Source: a virus. From it: a stretch of DNA of 39,631 bases. Shown in pieces: positions 1 to 6,199 of the stretch. The stretch lies in IMG/VR virus record IMGVR_UViG_3300036852_000166, positions 1 to 39,631 of that record, one strand, 5' to 3'. The number at the start of each line of letters is the position of its first letter. Position 1 is the first letter of the stretch. Made by a program: the position numbers and the translations under genes. The notes below the pieces were generated by a model. That model searched no databases and was not told the DNA's origin. It was given only the letters and a program-made list of their open reading frames with translations.

Positions 1-118
1 CGTAATCGGAGCGCGACGGAAAGTTGAAAAAGTGCTCAAGCATGCTCTCTGCCACCGCACGGTCTTGGCTTTTGGTGGACTGGTAGAGGGAGAGAGCGGC
101 TTCATCGCGCGGTGACAT
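1..118 (-). CDS. Partial hypothetical protein, runs off left edge
   Basis: An ATG at 116-118 opens a minus-strand frame (MSPRDEAALSLYQSTK...) that stays open for 39 codons to the left edge. Its start overlaps the TGA of the next upstream gene (TGATG), the same coupling seen along this leftward operon, which supports it being coding. No family is recognised. If the two window ends are joined the frame approaches the one at 39473-39631 but is offset (see findings). Confidence 0.55.
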   Translation of the reverse strand, partial: MSPRDEAALSLYQSTKSQDRAVAESMLEHFFNFPSRSDY

Positions 119-378
119 CACGCCACCCCTCCATTCTCGATAGCCTCGCAGCAGCGATCGATGGTCTCGGAGACGGCGTCGAGCTTTGCGGCAGCTGCCT
201 GCGCGCGGGCGTAGTTCTCGATCAGCTCGGCTGCCTGCCTAAGCGGAATCGCCTGCGCGAGGATCGCAACCTCAAGGGCGCCGGTGATCGGTGGGGATTG
301 CGCGTAGAGGGGCGGGGTGTCGTCGTGTTTCGCGTAATCTCTGCGGTGATCCCAGTATTCAGCGTCGTACTTCGTCAT
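118..378 (-). CDS. Hypothetical phage protein, 86 aa
   Basis: This early leftward gene encodes a small soluble protein beginning MTKYDAEYW. I chose the ATG at 376-378 because it overlaps the TGA of the HNH gene (ATGA) and has GGAGGA 9 bases upstream; a longer in-frame start inside the HNH gene is less likely. The middle is Ala-rich and probably helical (residues 45-75). No domain is recognised and function is unknown. It lies between the HNH endonuclease and the ORF at the left edge in one tightly coupled operon. Confidence 0.7.
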   Translation of the reverse strand: MTKYDAEYWDHRRDYAKHDDTPPLYAQSPPITGALEVAILAQAIPLRQAAELIENYARAQAAAAKLDAVSETIDRCCEAIENGGVA

Positions 379-944
379 GAGCAAAGTCCTCCTGCAAATT
401 CGCCGTGATGAAGGCGTGCAGCATCGCAATACGCGGCATGCGCAAGTTCGGGCGTGTCAAACATTCCGAGATAGCGAACCTTGCCAGCGGCTGAGATTTG
501 AGCCCGGTAGCGGCTGTTGTGAGCACAGACGCCCTTCAGCCCTACTTTGCTGCGCGGACTGACAGGTTGGTTCGCACCGTTCTGTGAGTGCGAGGCTTCG
601 CGCAGATTTACGAAGCGATTGTCGATCTTGTTGCGATTTTCGTGGTCGAGCGACCGCGTCGGCCACGCGCCGGTGTGCATCGCCCAAACAACCCGATGGA
701 CCCGGAATTTCTCACCGTCGATCGTGACGTCGAGATAGCCAGAAGGAGAGAGCGTACCGGCCGGAAGCCCGGCGAACCGAGTATTTACGGCGCCAAACTG
801 GCGGGAATGCTTGAAATGAGATCGCGGCCGATGCCTCCATGTGAGAAGGCCGCGCACGGGGTCGTAATCGAAGCATTCATGGAGGTAGTCGATCGATACC
901 CGGTAATGATCGGCGCGCTCGTACTCATTGGCCATGCGGGTCAT
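375..944 (-). CDS. HNH endonuclease with C-terminal AP2-type DNA-binding domain
   Basis: The 189-aa protein has an HNH-type core at about residues 55-125 (HRVVWAMHTG...SLDHENRNKIDN...NLREA) with the His and Asn residues of the fold. An AP2/ERF-like beta-sheet domain follows at about 135-185 (GLKGV...YLGMFDTPELAHAAY). This pairing is typical of free-standing phage HNH homing-type nucleases that cut specific DNA and spread by gene conversion. GAGGG precedes the ATG at 942-944; a second ATG is four codons in. It is the first sizeable gene after the leftward early promoter. Whether it is mobile or has been adopted by the phage cannot be told from sequence. Confidence 0.9.
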   Translation of the reverse strand: MTRMANEYERADHYRVSIDYLHECFDYDPVRGLLTWRHRPRSHFKHSRQFGAVNTRFAGLPAGTLSPSGYLDVTIDGEKFRVHRVVWAMHTGAWPTRSLDHENRNKIDNRFVNLREASHSQNGANQPVSPRSKVGLKGVCAHNSRYRAQISAAGKVRYLGMFDTPELAHAAYCDAARLHHGEFAGGLCS

Positions 945-954
945 CGGCCAGCCC

Positions 955-1038
955 TCAAAACAATGGCTGGTGATGCAGCGCCCACAATTCAGCGGGCGTT
1001 GGCGGGCGGCGTAGGATCAGGGAAAGGATGAATGACAT
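955..1038 (-). CDS. Possible 27-aa leader ORF of the leftward early operon
   Basis: The ATG at 1036-1038 is preceded by GGAG at a suitable distance and starts a 27-codon frame (MSFILSLILRR...) ending 10 bases before the HNH start. It is the first reading frame after the leftward promoter. Its Shine-Dalgarno sequence lies in the 3' arm of a perfect hairpin (1043-1062), so initiation could be structure-controlled. It may be a leader peptide or a small expressed protein; no homologue is recognised. Confidence 0.4.
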   Translation of the reverse strand: MSFILSLILRRPPTPAELWALHHQPLF

Positions 1039-1042
1039 CGGC

Positions 1043-1062
1043 GGTCTCCGTTGATGGAGACC
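1043..1062 (-). promoter_or_regulatory. Hairpin enclosing the ribosome site of the leftward leader
   Basis: GGTCTCC and GGAGACC form a perfect 7-bp stem around a 6-base loop just after the leftward -10 box. On the minus strand the downstream arm holds the GGAG that would serve the ATG at 1036-1038, so folding would block initiation. It could also act as a 5' mRNA stabiliser. Confidence 0.5.
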
Positions 1063-1090
1063 ATCCTACCTAAATTTGGGTATATGTCAA
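1063..1090 (-). promoter_or_regulatory. Leftward early promoter (PL-like)
   Basis: On the minus strand a perfect -35 box TTGACA (1085-1090) is followed by a 16-bp spacer and TAGGAT (1063-1068). It points into the HNH operon. One operator-like site fills the spacer and a second abuts the -35 box, so it is probably repressed by the product of the adjacent repressor gene. Confidence 0.75.
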
Positions 1091-1105
1091 CCTAAAAATG
1101 GGTAT
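1068..1105. promoter_or_regulatory. Operator pair at the leftward promoter
   Basis: ACCTAAATTTGGGTAT (1068-1083) and ACCTAAAAATGGGTAT (1090-1105) are two near-identical 16-mers with starts 22 bp apart, about two helical turns. The first is close to palindromic over its inner 14 bases. The first recurs exactly at the rightward promoter (1524-1539), as expected for repressor or Cro binding sites. Confidence 0.7.
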
Positions 1106-1463
1106 CAGCCGGTTTTTAGTTTTTCCTTAGCGGCCTCAACCCGTTCGGCGATCGCGGCCGTGATGGCGGCTTGATCTTCCGGGGAAAGCATCTTGTAGCT
1201 TTGCTGGACTTCGACGTCGGTCATGATCGGGGGGCCAATTTCCTTCGGTCCAGTGCCCCAGAGCAGATATTCACCGGTGTCATTAAAGCCTCAGACAAAG
1301 CTCCTGCAGAGACGTGCGGGCGCTTCATGGTGCCCTTTTCAATCCAGCCTATGTTGGTCTGGCTATAGCCGGCAAGCTTACCCAGTCGCGCCTGGCTCAA
1401 TCCTCGAGCCACTCTGCGTTCGCGCACACGGCCGCCGAACTTTATGGGATCCGCCTCTTTCAT
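1105..1463 (-). pseudogene. XRE-family phage repressor (CI-like) with one-base frameshift
   Basis: From the ATG at 1461-1463 the frame encodes a helix-turn-helix XRE domain (GGRVRERRVARGLSQARLGK, then AGYSQTNIGWIEKG; about residues 10-45). It is lost after SEAL (residue 60) and would end after 80 aa with an unrelated tail. Restoring one base near 1283-1287 brings in a natural continuation, NDTGEYLLWGTGPKE, which runs to a TGA at 1105-1107, giving about 119 aa. The 359-bp span is exactly one base short of a whole number of codons. This is a disrupted repressor, a sequencing deletion in an A run, or a -1 frameshifting gene. It sits between the two early promoters as lambda cI does. Confidence 0.8.
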
Positions 1464-1468
1464 GGGTT

Positions 1469-1492
1469 CCAACCTACCAAAATCTAGGTTGG
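1469..1492. promoter_or_regulatory. Palindromic operator-like site upstream of the repressor start
   Basis: CCAACCTA and TAGGTTGG are perfect 8-base inverted arms around an 8-base spacer, 6 bp upstream of the repressor ATG. The half-site ACCTA is shared with the other operator sequences but the spacing differs. Autoregulation of the repressor is the likely role. Confidence 0.55.
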
Positions 1493-1504
1493 CGGTCCCG
1501 CATA

Positions 1505-1539
1505 GATTTTTAGGTTGCAATCGACCTAAATTTGGGTAT
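1505..1539. promoter_or_regulatory. Operator sequences at the rightward promoter
   Basis: ACCTAAATTTGGGTAT (1524-1539) is identical to the operator at 1068-1083. A partial inverted copy, read ACCTAAAAAT on the minus strand, lies at about 1506-1515. They cover the spacer and the -35 region of the rightward promoter. Confidence 0.65.
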
Positions 1540-1542
1540 CTT
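1515..1542 (+). promoter_or_regulatory. Rightward early promoter (PR-like)
   Basis: TTGCAA (1515-1520), a 16-bp spacer and TATCTT (1537-1542) give a recognisable sigma-70-type promoter. The expected start of transcription, 6-8 bases after the -10 box, falls at about 1549, the A of the cro-like ATG, so the transcript may be leaderless. The operator at 1524-1539 lies in the spacer. Confidence 0.6.
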
Positions 1543-1548
1543 GTGCCC

Positions 1549-1770
1549 ATGTCCAACGAAGCACTCAAGCGCGCCTGCGAACTGGCTGGGGGGCAAAAGC
1601 CCTTAGCGGATCGCATCGGCACCACACAATCGCAAGTCTGGTATTGGCTCGAGAAATCGAAGCGGGGCGTGCCCGCCGAGTTTGTCTTGTCGATCGAACG
1701 CGAGACTGGCGTCTCCCGATCTGCGCTGCGTCCAGATTTGTGGCCTGAAGATTCTGAGGCCCGAGCATGA
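1549..1770 (+). CDS. Cro-like / YdaS-family DNA-binding regulator
   Basis: The 73-aa protein (MSNEALKRACELAGGQKPLA...TQSQVWYWLEKSKRGVPAEF) matches the YdaS_antitoxin/Cro helix-turn-helix pattern: helix 1 with AGGQKPLADRIG, a recognition helix around TTQSQVWYWL, then the RGVPAEFVLSIERETGV segment. It is divergent from the repressor and is the first gene of the rightward operon, so it is probably the lytic-switch regulator. No Shine-Dalgarno precedes the ATG, consistent with leaderless translation from the promoter at 1515-1542. Confidence 0.85.
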   Translation: MSNEALKRACELAGGQKPLADRIGTTQSQVWYWLEKSKRGVPAEFVLSIERETGVSRSALRPDLWPEDSEARA

Positions 1771-2053
1771 TACTCGGCGATGTAAATCACATCCGCCATT
1801 CGCGGCGTTTCGTGCATTCCCATTCACGCACCCCCGACTTTTTATTCTTGTCTCCCGAGTGGCCATCATGTGTTCGCTACATGACATTGCGCAAGGAGAA
1901 ACTAGCAAAGCGTACACCGAAAAATTTATCACTTCGTAGTTGTTCCGTATTGGAACACGCGATTCAAAAAGCGCGATCACATCTCGCAGCTTGGCTTCAA
2001 GTTCTATCGACATCATCAGTATCAGTCAGCGTTGTGTTGCGTGGGGGCGTTAT
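1771..2053. other. Gene-poor stretch after the cro-like gene
   Basis: This stretch of about 280 bp is visibly richer in A+T than its neighbours and has no convincing gene. It contains a 6-base inverted repeat TGTTCC-gtatt-GGAACA (1941-1957), which may be a regulator site. One plus frame overlaps the cro stop as ATGA and a minus frame starts near 2016, but neither has protein-like composition throughout. Confidence 0.4.
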
Positions 2054-2311
2054 ATGCACGGTACAATACGTGGAAGAGCCAACGAGGCTCGCGAAATCGA
2101 ACGACGGATTCGTCAGGGCACTGACAAAATTGTCAGCGCGGGTCGTTTCAGTGTTGTTGCCAAGGCTTTATGGCCTCTCAACACAGCAGCTCACATCGCA
2201 AGCATCGCTGGAAAAGACGAGCGCACTGGCGCCCGCTGGTTGTCCGGCGAATTTGAACCTCCCGGCATCGTCCTCGCCGCCATCCTCACCGAAATCACAC
2301 GGCGCGATTAG
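2054..2311 (+). CDS. Small probable DNA-binding regulator, 85 aa
   Basis: The protein begins MHGTIRGRANEAREIERR. Its C-terminal half (LWPLNTAAHIASIAGKDERT...WLSGEFEPP) has the spacing of a helix-turn-helix of the kind I recall in small rhizobial phage regulators, where a bacterial chromosome-like WP-xTAxxxA motif precedes the recognition helix. The start at 2054 is chosen because the upstream extension has no protein character. A terminator-like hairpin overlaps its stop codon, so it may be co-transcribed with cro and separated from the replication genes. Confidence 0.65.
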   Translation: MHGTIRGRANEAREIERRIRQGTDKIVSAGRFSVVAKALWPLNTAAHIASIAGKDERTGARWLSGEFEPPGIVLAAILTEITRRD

Positions 2312-2331
2312 TCAGCGCCGCAGACCTTTTT
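2300..2331 (+). terminator. Possible intrinsic terminator (tR1-like position)
   Basis: CGGCGC (2300-2305) and GCGCCG (2315-2320) pair around a 9-base loop. TTTTT follows at 2327-2331, separated by six bases, which weakens the call. It lies between the regulator gene and the replication genes, where an early attenuator would be useful. Confidence 0.4.
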
Positions 2332-2379
2332 AGTAAATCCGCGTCGCGCCGGTCAGCGAATGACCGACGAGTCATCACA

Positions 2380-2721
2380 ATGGCAAATCTGCCTTCATCG
2401 CCTTTCATTTCTGCCGCCGTGGAGTCGGCAGAAGCGCTGCCCGCCGTGGTACCCGGCACCCCTCATTACCCGGCGGGCAGTGGTCCTATTGAGCCAGACG
2501 ACATCTCCTGCATCGGCGAGATATTCGTCGGCGCCCGCAAGCTGAACCAGTTGCCGGGGATCTTTGATCCGGCTGCGATCACCGGCACCGACGAACTGCT
2601 GTACGTGACGCTGAAGCTCCAGGATGAGCCAGGCACCCGCGATCTGCCGTGCATCCCCGATGAGCAGGCGTTCATGGACGCGATCGAGCCGATGCCGCTG
2701 TTCCTGCGCCAGGCGGTGTGA
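2380..2721 (+). CDS. Hypothetical phage protein, 113 aa
   Basis: The protein (MANLPSSPFISAAVESAEA...) is acidic and Pro-rich in its first third, then contains ISCIGEIFVGARKLNQLPGIF and ends PMPLFLRQAV. No domain is recognised. It directly precedes and nearly touches the rusA-like gene, so a role in DNA metabolism or its control is possible but unproven. No strong Shine-Dalgarno is visible. Confidence 0.65.
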   Translation: MANLPSSPFISAAVESAEALPAVVPGTPHYPAGSGPIEPDDISCIGEIFVGARKLNQLPGIFDPAAITGTDELLYVTLKLQDEPGTRDLPCIPDEQAFMDAIEPMPLFLRQAV

Positions 2722-2723
2722 GA

Positions 2724-3122
2724 ATGAGTTTGCCGTCGATGGCGGATGCACCGTTTCATTGCCCGCCGAACATCACAATCGATCTGCCCTGCCCGCCCTC
2801 AGTGAACAGGATTTGGCGCTCCAACAGAGCTGGGCCAAAACGCGTGAGCATCAGCAAGGAATACGATTCATGGAAGCGAAGCGCTGACGCTCTCGCGATG
2901 TCGACAGGACAGTTCCGCGGGCTGAAAACCATCGTGGGTAAGTTCGAAGCCGAAATCATCATCAAGCGTCGGCCGGGTGACCTCGACAATCGCACCAAAG
3001 GTGTTCTGGACTGGCTGCAGAGCCGCGGCGTCATCACAGATGACAAATACTGCGAGCGCCTGACCATCGCATGGGGCGACGCTCCAACCGGCTGCCGCGT
3101 CACTGTGAGGCCATGTGAATGA
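2724..3122 (+). CDS. rusA: RusA-like Holliday junction resolvase
   Basis: The protein has the RusA layout: an N-terminal strand with ITIDLPCPPSVNRIWR, then RRPGDLDNRTKGVLDWLQ and GVITDDKYCERLTIAWG. The Asp residues of DLDN and TDD correspond to the metal-binding carboxylates of RusA. It would resolve branched recombination or replication intermediates. I prefer the ATG at 2724; a GTG at 2718 and an ATG at 2739 are also possible. It overlaps the next gene by ATGA in the early rightward operon. Confidence 0.88.
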   Translation: MSLPSMADAPFHCPPNITIDLPCPPSVNRIWRSNRAGPKRVSISKEYDSWKRSADALAMSTGQFRGLKTIVGKFEAEIIIKRRPGDLDNRTKGVLDWLQSRGVITDDKYCERLTIAWGDAPTGCRVTVRPCE

Positions 3123-3703
3123 CAATCCTTGAAATGTCGACGCCCATCGCCGCACACTCTTGGGAACGGGAGAAGCACGAGCATTACGTCGAGCCGCATT
3201 GGTGCAGCGAGCGGCTGTTCCAGGTCGAGCAGTTCAAGGATTCCATCTGGGATCCGTGCTGTGGGTTTGGCCGCATACCCGAGGCCGCCAACCGGGCAGG
3301 GCTGATCGGGCTCGGCACGGACATCGTGAACCGCGGTTGGCATGGGCAAAAGACGACGCTCGACTTCATGCAGACAATGGCCCCGCTGTCCGAGAACATT
3401 GTCGCCAACCCGCCGTTCAATATCGCCGGTCGCTTCGTTCGGCACGCCATCGATCTGCCGTACGTGGTGAAGGTGGCGATGATTTTCCCCACCGCACGCC
3501 TCAACGCTGCGCACTGGATCAAGCACATGCCGCTCGCGCGCGTGTGGCTGATGACGCCGCGGCCGTCGATGCCGCCTGGTCACGTCATAGCCTCCGGAGA
3601 GAAGCCCGGTGGCGGCAAGATGGATTTCTGTTGGCTCGTCTTCACCAAGGGCCGCATTGGGCCCGCTGACCTGCTCTGGCTGCGGAGAGAGAGTGCCAAA
3701 TAA
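3119..3703 (+). CDS. Phage N6-adenine DNA methyltransferase
   Basis: The 194-aa protein carries a SAM-binding motif I, WDPCCGFGR (about residues 43-51), and catalytic motif IV, ANPPFN (about 93-98), of amino-methyltransferases. It is short and lacks an obvious target-recognition domain, as in phage orphan methylases. The likely substrate is adenine in phage DNA, to evade host restriction or mark phage DNA. It is coupled by ATGA to rusA and by TAATG to the replication protein. Confidence 0.85.
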   Translation: MTILEMSTPIAAHSWEREKHEHYVEPHWCSERLFQVEQFKDSIWDPCCGFGRIPEAANRAGLIGLGTDIVNRGWHGQKTTLDFMQTMAPLSENIVANPPFNIAGRFVRHAIDLPYVVKVAMIFPTARLNAAHWIKHMPLARVWLMTPRPSMPPGHVIASGEKPGGGKMDFCWLVFTKGRIGPADLLWLRRESAK

Positions 3704-4425
3704 TGGTTGCTTGGTATAAGCACGATATCCCGGCGTGGATGAACGGCACCGAAAATTTGGATGCCGATTGCTATCGCGTCTACCACGTCATTTGTCAGCT
3801 CATCTATTTGAACGAGGGTCCGATCGCGCGCAACGAGCAGGGCATTGCCGGCCGCTGCAAGATGCACGTTCTCAGGCTCCGAAAGTGCATCGACCAGCTC
3901 ATCACCCTCGGCAAACTGACCATCAACCCCGACCTTACCCTCGACCAACCCCGGGCCAACCTCGAACTTAGGAAGATAGGTAGCAACCGGGTTAACGCAG
4001 GGTTAGGTGGGAGTGCTCCTCGTAAGTCATTGAAGGCAAACGATCAGAGTGAAGCACCGCTTCAACAAGATCGGAGCCTAAAGACTAGAGAAGAGGAGAC
4101 TAGAGAAGAGGATAAACATTGTCCGGACGCCAAGGCGCCACGGACCAAATACTCCGACGAGTTCGAGGCGAAGTTCTGGCAGCCCTACCCGCGCACGCCA
4201 ACCATGTCCAAAAGCGAGGCGTGGAAGGCGTGGATGAAAATGACGCTAGAGCAGCGGGTGACAGCCTGCCAAGCCATTGAGCCGTACAAACGGCATCTGC
4301 GATCGAAACCAAATCTCGAAACCGTCCATGCCTGCCGATTTCTATCGCAAGAGCGATACGCGGGATTTAGCAGCGGCGCGGCGGGACAGTCTCAAACATT
4401 CGACATTAGGAGCCACCTCGTATGA
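3703..4425 (+). CDS. DUF1376-containing replication protein
   Basis: The N-terminal 80 residues (WYKHDIPAWMNGTENLDADC...YRVYHVICQLIY) match the DUF1376 type found in phage replication-initiation proteins. A charged linker (KTREEETREEDKH, about 127-139) leads to a C-terminal segment (FEAKFWQPYPRTPTMSKSEA...) that resembles the tail of phage replisome organisers. It lies directly before the helicase gene, so a helicase-loading or origin-recognition role is likely. No separate primase was seen. Confidence 0.8.
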   Translation: MVAWYKHDIPAWMNGTENLDADCYRVYHVICQLIYLNEGPIARNEQGIAGRCKMHVLRLRKCIDQLITLGKLTINPDLTLDQPRANLELRKIGSNRVNAGLGGSAPRKSLKANDQSEAPLQQDRSLKTREEETREEDKHCPDAKAPRTKYSDEFEAKFWQPYPRTPTMSKSEAWKAWMKMTLEQRVTACQAIEPYKRHLRSKPNLETVHACRFLSQERYAGFSSGAAGQSQTFDIRSHLV

Positions 4426-5249
4426 GCGAAACACTGCCGTTTCCGCGCCATGGAATCCCCGGCTATTACGCGCTCGCCGACCTGCCGCAGTCCTCACCGC
4501 TCAGCGAGTCCACGATGTCGACCGGCTGGGAGGAGCTCGACAAGATCCTCAAGATTTACCCGGGCCAGTTCATCGTCACCACCGGCAACGCAGGCAGCGG
4601 CAAGAGCACGTTTCTGTTCAACCTGATCATCAATTTGTGTTGGGTGCACGGTTCGCGGGCCTGGATGTACGTGCCGGAAAACGAGGTCAATCTGTTCCAG
4701 AAGGTTGAGCGGATGTTCAACCGGCATCAGAAGCAATTCGATGCCTTCGCCAAGACGCGGTGCTTCGTCCAGTCGTCGAATTATGCCCACTACGACGATG
4801 AGCCGCGCACCATCGAATGGATCCTAGCCAACGCCTTTGCGGCCTATCAGAAGGACAATATCAATCTGGTGCTGATCGATCCTTGGAACGAGCTCGAGCG
4901 CGCCAAGGCCAAGGACGAAAACCTGACCGACTACATCGGCCGCTGTCTGATGCGCGTGAAGATGTTCGCCCGCGACACCGGCTGCACGATGTTCATGGTG
5001 GCACATCCGACCAAGGCATCCGTCGGTCGGGACGTGGGATTGTCCGACATCGAGGGGTCAATGCACTGGTTCAACAAGTGCGACAATGGCCTGATCGTAA
5101 AGCACGAGCCAGGCGCGAGGGACACCACCGTGATCAGCGCCAAGGTGCGGGAACAGCCCTACGCCGGCAAGATTGGGCATTGCATCTTCCTGGTTGATCC
5201 GGACACCGGGATATTCAGCGAGCAGATCGGCGGGGGGCAGGCGCTATGA
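4422..5249 (+). CDS. DnaB/Twinkle-like replicative DNA helicase
   Basis: The 275-aa RecA-fold ATPase has Walker A GNAGSGKST (about residues 55-63), a PENE motif after the second strand, Walker B-like LVLIDPWN (about 148-155), and MFMVAHPTK as the H3 motif. This matches the C-terminal helicase domain of T7 gp4, Twinkle and DnaB without an N-terminal primase part. It probably unwinds phage DNA during replication. It overlaps both neighbours by ATGA, indicating translational coupling with the DUF1376 protein. Confidence 0.87.
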   Translation: MSETLPFPRHGIPGYYALADLPQSSPLSESTMSTGWEELDKILKIYPGQFIVTTGNAGSGKSTFLFNLIINLCWVHGSRAWMYVPENEVNLFQKVERMFNRHQKQFDAFAKTRCFVQSSNYAHYDDEPRTIEWILANAFAAYQKDNINLVLIDPWNELERAKAKDENLTDYIGRCLMRVKMFARDTGCTMFMVAHPTKASVGRDVGLSDIEGSMHWFNKCDNGLIVKHEPGARDTTVISAKVREQPYAGKIGHCIFLVDPDTGIFSEQIGGGQAL

Positions 5250-5407
5250 GCAGCCCGCGCGCGCAGGAATACCGCGAGCTGATCGACGATGTGATCGCTG
5301 GTGCCATGTTGGAGCAGGACGAAATCGAGGAGATCAAGAGCCTGATCGCGCGCGCCAAAGCCCGCATTCAGGTAGCCCAACCCATCACCGAGCAGGCCGC
5401 GGAATGA
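5246..5407 (+). CDS. Small acidic helical protein, 53 aa
   Basis: The ATG at 5246 overlaps the helicase TGA (ATGA). The product (MSSPRAQEYRELIDD...EQDEIEEIKSLIARAKARI) is mostly predicted helix with heptad-like spacing. Its position suggests a replication accessory factor, but no family is recognised. Confidence 0.6.
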   Translation: MSSPRAQEYRELIDDVIAGAMLEQDEIEEIKSLIARAKARIQVAQPITEQAAE

Positions 5408-5454
5408 GGATCAACGTGCGCAAGGTCTATCGGATCGAGGAGATGGCTGGATGA
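5404..5454 (+). CDS. Possible 16-aa micro-ORF
   Basis: MRINVRKVYRIEEMAG is encoded between two ATGA overlaps, bridging the 53-aa and 66-aa genes. Such short frames can be coupling devices rather than functional peptides. The only support is the unbroken stop/start chain. Confidence 0.3.
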   Translation: MRINVRKVYRIEEMAG

Positions 5455-5651
5455 TTACCGTAGATCTCGGCTGCAACCGCTCGATGAAACGCAAGGAATG
5501 GAATTGCTTGTGGCGACACATGCGGATCATGCAGCGGGAAATGCGCAAGGCGGCTACCGACTGCGTAATCTTCGGCTCGGGATTTATCGAAACGGGCGAG
5601 CATATACCGGACGGAATCCGCGCCGTGCCAGCGAATGAGGTTCATCTATGA
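5451..5651 (+). CDS. Hypothetical phage protein, 66 aa
   Basis: The product (MITVDLGCNRSMKRKEWNC...) overlaps its upstream and downstream neighbours by ATGA. It is basic with two Cys and contains a helical segment RHMRIMQREMRKAATD. No domain is recognised. Its position in the early operon suggests DNA metabolism or regulation. Confidence 0.6.
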   Translation: MITVDLGCNRSMKRKEWNCLWRHMRIMQREMRKAATDCVIFGSGFIETGEHIPDGIRAVPANEVHL

Positions 5652-6169
5652 CCGCGCCGATCCGCAGCATGCCGGAGCTGATGATGGTCGCGGACAACGA
5701 TCAGGTGGTGGCTGTGGTGCGCAAGCATGCTGATCTGATCGAGGTGTTCAGGCTCATGAAGGAGCGGCTGCAGCTCACCAATGAATTCTGCGACGATGTG
5801 GGCGGGCTCACCAAGGGACACACGGACAAGATACTGGGGCCATCCGAGGCAAAGAACATCGGGCCGGTGACCTTCGACCTGTTTTGCGAGATGTTTGCGG
5901 TCGAATTCCACGTCCGGGTCGACCTCGACGCGACAAAGCGCATGGAATCGGTGTGGGAAGGACGCGAGCGGCCGCTCTATCCAAATGCGCGGGTCAAGCG
6001 CATCAGCAAGAAACTGATAGAACGCGCGAAACCCCATGTTTTTCGGGAAATGGGCCAGCGCTCAGCTCCGGCCAGGATGCAATGCTTAACCGCTGAGCAT
6101 CGCTCCAGAATAGCCCGCAAAGCAGCTCGAGCACGCTGGAAAAAACACCGCACATCCTCGGTGCGTTGA
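5648..6169 (+). CDS. Hypothetical protein with probable HTH-like core, 173 aa
   Basis: The middle (LMKERLQLTNEFCDDVGGLT, then GHTDKILGPSEAKNIGPVTF) has the look of small rhizobial proteins with a helix-turn-helix, in which a short LxxxxVGLxxGYxxKxLxP motif is typical. The C-terminus is strongly basic (ARKAARARWKKHR), suited to nucleic-acid binding. It may regulate the early-to-late switch, but function is inferred only from composition and position. Confidence 0.6.
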   Translation: MTAPIRSMPELMMVADNDQVVAVVRKHADLIEVFRLMKERLQLTNEFCDDVGGLTKGHTDKILGPSEAKNIGPVTFDLFCEMFAVEFHVRVDLDATKRMESVWEGRERPLYPNARVKRISKKLIERAKPHVFREMGQRSAPARMQCLTAEHRSRIARKAARARWKKHRTSSVR

Positions 6170-6199
6170 TACTCGATCGCGAACAGGCACGCTTGCGAC

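Noticed and set aside
588-1031. 147-codon plus-strand frame opposite the HNH gene
   Set aside because: It is antisense to a clear HNH/AP2 protein, lacks a ribosome site and has no protein-like pattern.
1603-2016. Minus-strand frame with a plausible first 40 residues
   Set aside because: No ribosome site precedes it and its second half is the antisense of the cro-like gene; composition becomes implausible.
1767-2333. Plus frame starting with ATGA at the cro stop
   Set aside because: It runs out of frame through the better-supported 85-aa gene and its C-terminus is low-complexity Ser/Pro shadow sequence.
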